Shown here: positions 46,981-58,000 of the stretch, piece after piece
Position numbering within the stretch: the first letter of the stretch is position 1
How the letters are laid out: every line of letters starts with the position of its first letter
Source of the DNA: Maylandia zebra
Lineage: Eukaryota > Chordata > Actinopteri > Cichliformes > Cichlidae
Assembly (NCBI RefSeq): GCF_041146795.1
Contig: NC_135173.1
Coordinates: forward strand, 69,044,751-69,108,750
Reading direction: 5' to 3'
DNA length: 64,000 nt
The notes under the pieces: generated by a model
Databases searched by the model: none
What the model was told of the DNA's origin: nothing
What the model saw: the letters and a program-made list of their open reading frames with translations, nothing else
Made by a program: the position numbers and the translations under genes

Positions 46981-47585
46981 AAAGTCTGGAATGATCAAAC
47001 TCTTAGAAATGAGACAAAAACGGATTAAAATGAGGTTCAATGTTTTTATTTCATGCCTCACAGTGACTGCATCCTCCTGGAACAGCTGGCTCCACCTTTG
47101 GCCACACGTGAAAAATGTCTTCGTCAGCCTAACAGTTTTGATATTGTCACACACTGATGACATCATCAATGAACCCGATCAGTGTATTGAGACACAGCAA
47201 GAACTTTATGCTGAAAGGTGAACACACCTGTGGTCTGCAGGCACAGGTGAGACGCCTGCTGGCTCTCCTCAGTCAGAGGCTGTGTCCCAATTAAGAGACT
47301 GCACGCTTGAAGTACGCGCACTACGCGTACTACAAGTACGAGAAGTGCGGAAGTGAGAGGCTTGTGAAATGGGACGGTATACGCTTCGTCCTGCTGTTCA
47401 GGTTGCCTAGCAACCATGATACTAACCGCGAGACACGTTACATACAGCATTGTTTGACAGAAATGAAGGAGAAAAATGTTTTGTTGGTCATTCATTTTTG
47501 TCATGACATCACTTCAGTTGAGTATCTGAGGCTGAGACCACGGCACTGTAAAACATGATTGTTGGGCTTCATTTCTGTGCTGAAC

Positions 47586-49010
47586 AGGGGCGGACGTGGG
47601 GGTGGCTTACTGGGCTTAAGCCCGGGTTGTTTTGTCAGAAGCCCGGGGTCTTTTGGAGTGTAATTTTTTCATAGTTAGATGTCTGGCTGACAACTGTATA
47701 AAACAAAAAGTACACACAATATTCGAAGCACATAGTGCACACTGTGGGAATTTACGACTGTGCGTGAATCCCCCCTGATATTGGTATGATCCGAGCTCAG
47801 GCACTAAGCGGCTGTCTCCCAATTCAGGGTCTGCAGCCTTAAAGTATGGACTTCAAGGCCAATTACGTCACAGCGGCGCGACGAAGGCTGTCCCAATTCA
47901 AAGGCTGCTCGAAATGCGGCCCTCAAATGCGTCCTTCATTTCCCTGAATTTTAAGGATGTGGCAGTGTAGACTTCGTGGCCCAACATATCCCAGAATGCC
48001 TAGCGTGGCGGTGGGTGTGGATAAATTTGCAGAAAAAAAACGGTGGATGAGGGGCGGCCGAAGAGTGAACTTTAAGTACTGAATATGACGTCACTTATTT
48101 ATGTGCAAATGTTTAATAACGAAGAACATTAAACATTACTGTTGGCCACATGTCGGCAAAGTTATGTGACATCAGTGACGTTTGTACTAACTTGGTTTTA
48201 AAGCCTTTACTTTAAAATATACGCCGTCCAATAGCTGAGCTTAATCTCACAGAGAATGATCAAAGCTCATGTAGAAACAAACAAATGAACAAAAGATTTT
48301 CTCCTTCATCTCTGTCAAACACAGCTGTATGACACGTTTCCAGCTGTTAGTATCATGGTTGCTAGGCTACCTGGGCACCGCAATGGAGGCTTTTTAAAAA
48401 AAAAAACTTTATTGACAAACAACAGTATCAGCGCAACGGAGGCTAGACCGGCCCATTACACAAGCCTCGCACTTCCGGCCTGAGCGGTCTTTGAGTACGC
48501 GGCCCTTGAGGATCGTTGAGGCTGCGTACTTTAAGGCTGCAGACCCTGAATTGGGAGACAGCCAGCGACTGAGCGAGGGGGCGGGGCAGCTGCTGCCTGT
48601 GAGTGCGCTGTTGGAGAAACGGAGCCAGCCATACTAAGGAGAGCTTAAGTTTGACCAGGTACCAAAGCAAATCATTCGTACCGTACAAATAATGTAAATA
48701 TGACGGTGCATCACGAAAGATTGATATCAAACTGATCACTTGACCAATATTACGTTACTCGCTCTTCAAGTGAATCAACAAATGGCGAAATGAAAAGCCA
48801 AACAAATGCTATTTCTTTAGAGAGTCTTAGCTTACGTGTGTTTATTTCATATTCTCAGTTCTTACCCTCCCCGACTAAATCGGTTTCAGTTATGTACTGA
48901 AAGATAAGAATGGACATTAGAGGCTTCTTTCAAAGAAAAAACTCAGGTAAATGTTATTTTATATATTGTGCTTTGTATGTTGTTCAGTATATTTCTATGC
49001 AAAACAAGAG
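47586..49010 (+). mobile_element. hAT (ZMYM/DUF4371-type) transposon, 5' part
   Basis: It starts CAGGGGCGGACG, a hAT-like end. After an interrupting element at 47810-48563 it reaches a short first coding exon near 48911 that reads MDIRGFFQRKNS and ends at a GTAAAT donor. MDIRxFFxxK is the usual opening of this hAT protein group in fish. I see no transposase core downstream, so only the 5' part remains; the right limit is approximate. Confidence 0.6.
47810..48563. mobile_element. MITE with 37 bp perfect inverted repeats (element B)
   Basis: The left end GGCTGTCTCCCAATTCAGGG continues for 37 bases that are exactly mirrored at the right end (to 48563). AGC flanks both sides (47807-47809, 48564-48566), a 3 bp target duplication. 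The interior shares segments with copies A and C in inverted order. No coding sequence. Confidence 0.9.
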
Positions 49011-50189
49011 GGGTTTCAGTACACAGCAGGATAGTCACATTTGTAACCAGATATTTACACTTTAGGGAGAAAACATTTTTACTGTACAACATCAATTTAG
49101 AGTAAACTTTTATTTTAGATAAATATTGAAATATATTTTGAATTAGTTAAATGTCAGAATAAAGAGAGACAGAGCTTTCTGTTTTTTAATCACTTTCATC
49201 AAATGTAGGAGTACATGTACACTAAGTTTATTGTTAATTAGTAAGAAAACTCCAGACGATTCCATTCTGAGCTGAAGAAGCTTCTGATAGGTTCGTAGAG
49301 TCCATGTGAGTAAACTGGTGGCACAGCTGTGGATGCATATAAGGCAAAACACAGAGCCTGTTTCTTTGACATGGGAACATCAAGAGATGTCAACAAAACA
49401 CCAGGAACAGAACTGTGGAGCTCCATAAGTATGGCTCAGTTTGAATACAATTTGGTGCCATTTACAATTAAGAAATACAGACAGTTTATCTCTTTACTCT
49501 TAAAGTTAACAAATATGTTTTTTATATTTATCTAAAAAAATAAACATTTAGTCTAATTTGATCATACAATTAAAAAATTGTTTTTATCTGAAGGGTAAAT
49601 ATCTGGTTTCAACTGTATATTTGATGATTGTCAGCACAAAGAGGGAGAGAGAGGAGCAGAGAGGGAGAGGAACAGAGAGAGAGAGAGGGGAGCAGAGAGG
49701 AAGAGAGAGGAGAATGAGGACAGAACAGATGAACAAGAGCAGGTGAGACACACATGTCAGTCACATGGTTGTTTACCAGAAGTATCAGCGTATCACAGGT
49801 CCTCATGTATCTCGTACCTAGTGTTTCTTTTTAGGTTTGTTATTTTTCAAATTCTATATTTATTAAGTTCTGCAGCTTGTTTGCACAACAAGGCTAAATA
49901 ATTATATAAACTTTTCTCAATCTAAATATTGTACTTTGGTAGAATTAAACAATAAGTGTAGTGCAGGTCTATGATGATTTTTAGTGCTGCTATCATCTAG
50001 TTCTGATTCTGGTTCTGTCTTGGTTAAGTCCTCAGTAGTCCTGATTTTGAACTGTTGTAGTCCTGCTTTAATTCAGGATCAGTTCTGGGTCTGGTTGAAT
50101 TGGGGTTTAGTCCTCGTGTCTTGATGTCTGGCTCCGCCTCTGGTGCTGAACAGTCATTTAAGATTAGTTAGTAAATAACAATTAGTTAA
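49011..50189. other. AT-rich repeat interior, no gene
   Basis: Mostly AT-rich sequence with a GAGAGAGG-rich simple repeat at about 49644-49725. No conserved protein is readable. Confidence 0.45.
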
Positions 50190-50500
50190 ATGGTAAATGG
50201 CCTGCATTTGTATAGCGCTTTTCTAGTCCATAGGACCCCAAAGCACTTTACACTACATTCAGTCATCCACACACTGGTGATGGCAGCTACATTGTAGCCA
50301 CAGCTGCCCTGGGGCGCACTGACAGAGGCGAGGCTGCCGGACACAGGCGCCACCGGGCCCTCTGACCACCACCAGTAGGCAAACACGGGGTTAGTATCTT
50401 GCCCAAGGATATTTGGCATGCAGCCAGGAGGCAGCCTGGGATCGAACCACCGACCTTCTGATTAGTGGCTGACCTGCTCTGCCACCTGAGCTACAGCCAC
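50190..50500 (-). repeat. SINE with a different tRNA-like head
   Basis: Body and tail match the copies at 11873 and 17836. On minus the head reads GGCTGTAGCTCAGGTGGCAG followed by GGTGGTTCGATCCC, which is a different tRNA-like promoter (A box TAGCTCAGGTGG, B box GGTTCGATCCC) from the TGGCTCAAGAG head of the other copies. Confidence 0.85.
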
Positions 50501-50744
50501 CACCAATGTTGTTCATGAGACTAAAGTCAACTCCCTGTGGCAATGTAAATATAATATGGCCAATATTATAGTATTGTCAGATTATTATGATTGATTATAT
50601 ATATATATAGATAGATATACACACACACACACACATATATCACTGACTTTCAGCTTGTGTTTGTATGACTGACTAATTATTAAACATTCGCACATAAATA
50701 AGTGACGTCATATTCAGTACTTTAGTTCACTCTTCGGCCGCTCC

Positions 50745-51117
50745 ATCTTATTAGGGAAATTCCACATACATAAATGTAAATTTCTAAACTCAACCCCATC
50801 ATTTAATTTGGTTTTGATTGAAACTGAATATTACTTAAACTCTCTTAAATTAACTTCCAATAAAAAGGGTTTATCATTGATTGAAATTCATTCAGAAATG
50901 TTTAAGGAATGAGCTGTCACAACTTTCAAGTACAAAGTTGTTATGAAGTCTGTCACATTCCCCCCTTTTTTCTTTTTTTTATCCTTTATTTATTTATCCT
51001 TCTTATTTCATTGTGCTGTATATTGTTACTCTTATTTGCCTTGTATGTCTACTGTACGAACTGAACTGGAATGACTGACTGTTCGCTTTATCATTTCAAT
51101 AAAGTTTGGAAAAAAAA
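50745..51117 (+). mobile_element. L1-type LINE 3' end with 15 bp target duplication
   Basis: The insert begins inside a frame reading LGKFHIHKCKFLNSTPSFN (C-terminal end of an L1-group ORF2) and ends AATAAAGTTTGGAAAAAAA. CTCTTCGGCCGCTCC stands at 50730-50744 and again at 51118-51132. It is a 5'-truncated insertion of 373 bp. Confidence 0.92.
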
Positions 51118-51374
51118 CTCTTCGGCCGCTCCCTTTTGCCGTATTTTGCGGCAAAATTATCCACATCCACCGCCGCGCTATGAATTGTGGGATATATGGG
51201 ACCACGAAGCGTGCACCGGACCACGCTTGATATTTGGGGAAATCAACGGCGCATTTGGAGTATGCGTTTGAAGCACACTTTGAATTGGGACAGCCGTCGT
51301 CGCGTGGCGGTGACGTAACCGCACTTAAAATGCGTACTTCAAGCGTGCGGTCTCTTAATTGGGACACAGCCAGA

Positions 51375-52026
51375 GAATCACGTCAAATACGACTGATGTG
51401 AATGTGTCACTTCCTGGTTGTGACAGGAAGCCGCTGCTGGAGGAAGTGACACGGAGGCAGTGAAGAGGCACACACCCTCTTATTTTAGAAAATAATTTAA
51501 TAACAGGTGAATGTAAAAAACATCAGTGGCAGGACGCGCATCTCCTCTGCTGCTAATACTCTTTAATCAGCTGATTGACAAAACAAAAGCACATTGCACA
51601 TGAGTCTCAGAGGGGCGTGGCCAACAGCGGCGGTGGTCGGTCCAGTCTCTGCATCCGCTCCCTTTCTCGCCGCGTCGCCTCAGTAACACTCAGTTTGTTT
51701 AACTAAAGAGTCCACAGACAGGCGACGGCGGCGTCCTCTTGACACACACACACAGGCGCCAAACACACCCTCAGCACCCCCCTCCCCCCGCCGGGTAAAT
51801 GAGATATAAAAGGGAGGGAAATGACTCCAACTGAAAAGTGAGGAACTAAAGAAAGGTGATGAAGAGTGAGGGCGGCACTCAGCTCTCGATACTTACACTC
51901 ACACCGACGCGCTCCCGGAGGGGGCGTGGCTTCAGCGGCCGGGGAGGGGGACGTCTGGCTTACCTCGTCTGCTCTCACTCAGTCACCTACAGCCTCTCAT
52001 TATTGATCTATTATTGATCAGTCTGA
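51375..52026 (-). other. zfc3h1 3' UTR and downstream spacer
   Basis: The sequence after the zfc3h1 stop is GC-rich near the gene and contains a possible ATTAAA signal on minus at 51496-51501. No frame is conserved. Confidence 0.45.
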
Positions 52027-55000
52027 TCAGCCGTCCTCGCCGAGCGATGGGCCGACGCCCCCGCTCACGCTCACCCCCGCCCGCTGACAGCAGTCCCACA
52101 GCCGCCGAAGGCGCTCCGAGGCCCCGCCGTCCGCTGCCTCCAGCAGCAGACGCTACAAGGGTGTGGGGGGGACAAAGGGAGGGATAAACAAAGGTTGGGG
52201 GGGGGGTGGGGGGGGGGGCATGCGGGAGGGGGACGGGGACGGAGGGCAGGTGAACATGCTGTATACAGGTGAGTCAAACTGTTTATAGTCACATGGTCAT
52301 AGAATACGAGGCAGTACAAGCCAATCAGCATGGGCCGACGCCCTATCTGAACAGCTGATCTCAGATCTACTACAGGGCCACACACTCTGACCAATCAGAT
52401 TCCAGCATTTCTTTTCCCAGTCCAAGTTTTTAGGACCCCCCCCCTTCAGATCTGAGCGCAGCTGTCCAATCACAGCTTGTCTAATGTGATGTCATTATCT
52501 GTGTGTGTGTATATTACATGTTTCCACAGGGCTGCGCTCAGTGGGAGGTTCTGCAGGGCCTGCTGGAACATGTGACGCACCTGAAACACAACAAGGGGGC
52601 GGAGACAAACACCACTGAGTGCTCAGCTAGACTCCACCCTCTTTTCTTGATTTGATTCAGTCTCAGACTCACCTCAGCTCGCTCCTTTAGCTCCTCCTCC
52701 ACAGCAATTGCTCTATGAACATACGCACACACACACACACACAATCAGGACGCAGTAATCATTGATCACTGATCTGGCGGGACTGTCGACACGCACTCAC
52801 ATTTTCCAGCTGCTCAGACACTTGGGGGTGTTACCGCTCAGCATCCGGGCCTGGAACTTCAGGTGCTCCACGTTCCCATCCAGCCACTCCTGGTGCAGCA
52901 ACCTGAGCAGACACACAGCAGTGACATCGCTGATGTGGGCAGAGCTAAACTGTCCCTGCGGTCGGATGATTTAAATCCAACGACAAACAGGAAGTAGATG
53001 TATTTTCCATCTCATTACTGGAGTCAAATCACTGACAAGTGGCATTAAGCTCCACCCAGTCCTCCTCCAAGTGTGTACCTGAGGCCCAGCTCAGTGTTAT
53101 TGGGCATAGTGTAGCACAGTCTCTCCAGAACCAGTGCATGCTGGGATGGCGGCAGGCAGCTCAGGTAAAGCGCGACCACCTGCAGAGGGAGACATGACAT
53201 CAGCAGACTACAACTACAGACCTGCCGCTGAGCAAGGCAGCGAGCGCTCACATCTGTGTGACGACGGCACGGAGTCGTGACATCACGCAGGTGAAGATGG
53301 CGTGTGGCAGCAGACTCGACCTCTGACCTTGTTGTGGAAGCGGTAGCAGCTCCAGAACTCTGCGGCGTTGAAGGGGAGCTCGAGTCTTGAGGGGGTGGTG
53401 CTGAGGCAGCGCTGGACCAGGTCTGAGAACGTCCTGGACTGTGAGGCGGCGGTGGCGGCGCGGGCCTGCGGGCTGCAGCTGAACGTCAGGTAACTGCAGA
53501 GAGAGGGAAACTGTGAGCAGCGGGCGCGTGCGGTCGAGGAGGAAGTACCTGTGGCAGGTGAACTCACTCCATCCACAGCCTGTGAAGCTCCTCCAGCTGG
53601 GTGACCGCCCCCAGTGCGCGCTCAAACGCCTCTGCCGCGTCCTCCACCGAGCCGTGCAGCCACTGCCACCGACTACAACGACAGTGAGCACGTTAACCCT
53701 ACTGCGCCCGCTTTCATCATCACCGCAGGACGCCATTTATGAAACCTTAAACACCAACCAGTGAATGAGGTGGAGGAAGCTCATCTGCTGGCTCAGCCGC
53801 TCCTGCAGCTCCTTCTTGATGACGGGACCTCCCAGCAGCTCGGAGGAAGAGGAGAAGCCCAGGATGTGCCTGAGGGAGGAAGAACAGAGCGCCATCAGCT
53901 GTCCGTGCGGACTACAGCTGGGAAGACGGAGGCGTCGGGACGTACCGCAGCACATCTACGGGCGTCCTCGGACTCTGCTCGTCCTCGCAAAGCGACAGCA
54001 CGAAGCCTCTGAACAGCGGCGTGATGGCGCCCGCCTCCTCCTGTGGACACAGAGACTGTTCTTAGCGTCGAGAGGCGGAGCTTAAACTTTATTCACAGAC
54101 TCACGGTCGAGCTCACCTGAGCCATGAGGAACTTGCAGCAGTGGTAGAAGACCTCGGCGTTGTGGGGGCATTCGGCCAGAGCGTGGAGCCACATGCTGAC
54201 CGCCCGGTCGCCGCTCCCGCCGTGCAGGTGGAGGTCGGCCACAGCGTCTCGCAGAACGCACGACTCGGGACAGAACTCGAGCAGCGACTCGCACAGCGCG
54301 ACGCCCTCGCTGTACCTGCGCACACACACAGCGAGGCGCTTCATAGACCACGATGTCACCGAGCACAAACAGATTTGACCTTTGACTTCACAGCTGTTCA
54401 CAAACCTGACACGATGACATCACACGAGAGAACAAACATGGCGCACTCCGCACTGACCTCACAGGTGACCTCGCGTCACCACACCTGCTCCTCTGGTCAG
54501 GTACGGTGCGGCTCACTAACCGTGTGGCGAGCGTGACGAGGTCAACCGACCAATCACAGAGTCAGAGCGGTCTGAGGTGGGCGGGGCTCTGATTACTCGA
54601 ATGTTCATCCCGCTTCCTCACAGTGTGATGTCAGCAGCGAGCTCACCTTTGTAGCAACTTGTAGAGGAAGATGAGGTTGGTGTGCAGAGGAAGGCAGGCC
54701 AGCGTCCCCTCGCTGTCAGATGCGTGGTCGTCGCTGCACTGACGGACGCCATCTGAGAGGAAACAGTCACACAGGAAGTGGAAACCAGTTAAGCTTAGGG
54801 AGACAAGAACCTCGCGTGTCTGCTGGGTCGCAATGCCATACCTTGGAAGAGAGCGATGAGGATGTCGGCAGGCGTGCTGATGTCCTGCGGCGTCCTCCAT
54901 GGCAGCAGGAACGGCTCCCTGCTGACTACACGGGACGGGCCGGACTCCGCGGGGTCATACAGGCACGCCGGCAGTCGGTCGAACTCCGTCAGGTGGATGT

Positions 55001-58000
55001 AGGAGAGCCAGAGCAGCGCCCGGTCGGCGGCCATCAGGTGGTCGGCGATGCTCCGGTCCTGAGGTGACTTCAGAGCGTTCTGAGAGGAGAAATCCAGACA
55101 GCAGATGTCACGTCACATTAGTCCCGCCCTCTGGAATACAGGTGACAGCCAGTCATGTGGCCCCCAACATGGCTGCACACTGACGTAAACAGCTGTGTTT
55201 GTTGTTTGTTTTTTTAGGAACCTGATTCTTTAAACTCTGTGAAAAATGTTCGTCCCACTCTGACGTTACGTTTGTGGTGCACAGCGTGAGGCAGGTGCCC
55301 GAGGTCGCGGCTCACCTGCAGGACGGCGAGCGCGCTCTCCAGCCGGCCCGTGAACAGGCTCAGCTGGACTCTGTAGAGCAGCGCCTCCATCAGCTCGAAG
55401 GACAGCATCTCTGTGACTCCAGACGACGCCTCGGCGAGGAGGAACTGCAGCAGACGCTCGCACACGTAGTCTTTCCCTTCAAATGAGCTCTCCAGGTTCA
55501 GGTACTGAGCAGCAGAGGTCAGAGGTCATTATGACATTTACCTGATAAACAACGATAAACCCACCAACGCGCCACTGTTAGCCCACTGAGCTGTGCGGTG
55601 AGCTAGCGGCTCCTGCAAGCAAACCACGCTCACTTACGTTCCACCACACTCTGTAGTCAGGGGCGTGCTCCACCGCCATCTCGCACATCTCCTGCACCTC
55701 CTCCCGGCTGCCCCGCCTGGAGAACAAGGACAGGTAATGGCTCCACACCTCGGGATTATCGCAGTTGCTCTCCAAAGCGCGTGACAGCGTGTTCAGGGCG
55801 GCTTCCAAACACTCTGCCGCAGAGCTGCAGGGGACAGATTCAAGGTTAAAGGGGGTGGAGCTCCGCAGCACAGACCTTGAGGTAGGCGGGGACTTACGTC
55901 TCGCTCTGACTGAGGTATTTGAAGGCGAGCTTGATCCACAGCTGAGTGTCTCGGGGGCTCTCCAGGACGCTGGCCTCCAGGTTGGCGATGTCGTCCGTCT
56001 CACTGATGAAGTAGCGTTTGTCCTCCGAGGTGACGCACGCGTCCAGAGCAGAGAGGCCGGCGTGAGCGCCGCTGTCTGCACGCACACAGACACACGTGAG
56101 CTCACTCAGACCTGCCACGGAGGAAACGACGAAATCCTCCCCGTTCACTAACCTCTGCCAGGTGTCACGTGACCGGCCGCCATCCCCTCGTCGCCGCTGC
56201 CGTCGTCCTCGGGACTGAGGTCACTTTGCGTCGATGGCTTCGGCCTCCACCTCCTCGCATCCTTGTAGGTGGTGTAGGGCGGGACTGAAGATGGAGGGGA
56301 CAGGTGAGAAGCACGGAAGCGGCTGGAGCAGTGGGCGTAACGTTACGGGAATGCTGACCTACCGTGGCGCTTGCTTTCGTTGACTTTGCTGACGAGGAGG
56401 ACGGCCTTCTGGTCGACGCCCATGCGGTCCTTGTTAGAGCCGAACAGCCTCTTCATGTACTTCTCTGCAAACAAACACAAACACCTGAGCTTCCACGTGA
56501 CACACCTGCCGACCACCAGACCGAGGCTTCGCACCCACCGCACCTGTGGCGGCGCACACGTCCTCGTCCGAGCTGCCGTCGGAGCAGCCGATCAGCGACA
56601 GGTCGTAGGACAGGATGTCCTGGAAGAGCTGGTTCCCGCTCAGAGTGCAGTTCCTCATGTGCTGCCTGCGGCGCAGAGGGACAAACATTAAACAGGAAGA
56701 GCTACAGACTCAGGCGGGTAACATTATCGTCACGGTAACAGGGCGACACATCACGCAAACGTGCCGCTGCGTTGTTTTACTTTGTGGTGTGACGTCCACC
56801 AGCGATCATCGGGGTGTGTGCACACTCAGCGGTCAGGCTCAGGAATATAACCCGCACGTGCCCGCCGTGAGGTTTCACAAAGACATGCAGTGATTCTAGT
56901 TGCTCCGTGTTGCTGGTTAACCAGCTTTTATCCGACTGTTCAAACTTTAAACTGTTCTTCTCTCTCTGCTGATGCCGGCTATATCTTTTGGTGCTCATAA
57001 CTTTCACACTAGGGCTGGGCCATATTATACCGTTCACGGTAATACCGGTATAATGTTAGGCAACGATAGGAAAATGAAATATCGCGATAGAATGAGTAAA
57101 ACGCGCATGCGCAGTGGCTTTGTTTTCATACGCACATGGCCGATTGTTGAGTGAAACAGATGAACCAGAACTGGTTTGTAAAAACTAACCCAACTTCCGT
57201 GATGTGGAACTGGTTTGGTGTTTGTCCGTCAGATACACAACAAAGCACATTTTTTTGCAGAACATGCAAGCGGCCGTTGTTATTGTCGTATTTGTCGGAC
57301 TAAGATGCTCTTAAATCTGGGAGTAATCTGGGTCCTAAACTCCGTATGCTTCAGGTCAAACAACACTGCAGCATCACTGAGAGTTAAAAACTGTCTAAAT
57401 TCTTTCATCTTTAATAAAACGTTCAGCATTGCTGCTTTACCAGGTGTAACTATAAAGTTTAACTTCCAGGCATCCATGAAAACAAAAGTTATTACATTTA
57501 ACGGAATTAGAAGTTAGCAGGAAGCTAGCAGAAGTTAGCTCGCTAGTTTCGCTAGTTAGCTAAGCATGATATAGCATGTTCTGACTGAGAGATTTCTGAA
57601 AAAAATCAAACGTACAGCTCTGCTATCACTTCCAACATAAATGAAGACAGGAAACTAAACAGCAGTGACGTTTGTAGGGTTACTGAAGTTGGGCTAGCTG
57701 GTATATAATGATGTGCTACGTGATCGCTAGCGACACAGCTATGTTAGCATAACATAAACAGTGAAGGAGGACGATCACCAACACTTTTCCACTTATAAAA
57801 GTTAACGTGAAGGTTCCTGATGGATAGAGACAAATGCAATCGCATGGCAGGATGCTGTAAACGGACCAAACTTCAGTCAGGAGAACAACTGAGATAATCC
57901 ATCCACAATACGAGGTTAGTCATTCATATACTGCAACAACATGGGAATAGAGCAGCTGCCAGAGAATTCAACATTAATGAATCAATGGTACAGAAGTGGA

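Larger units (their letters stand above)
47278..51371. mobile_element. DNA transposon, TIR GGCTGTGTCCCAATTA, with nested insertions (copy A)
   Basis: The left end GGCTGTGTCCCAATTAAGAG at 47278 is matched by the inverted CTCTTAATTGGGACACAGCC ending at 51371. Both are flanked by AGA (47275-47277 and 51372-51374), a 3 bp target duplication. Most of the interior is later insertions: a hAT 5' piece from 47586, element B at 47810-48563, a SINE at 50190-50500 and an L1 tail at 50745-51117. The native sequence has TGACGTCA and GCGTACTTCAAGCGTGC words. The superfamily is not certain; 3 bp duplications fit PIF/Harbinger. Confidence 0.75.

Noticed and set aside
49640-49740. Arg/Glu-rich short frame near 49.6-49.7 kb
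   Set aside because: It is a translated GAGAGAGG simple repeat.
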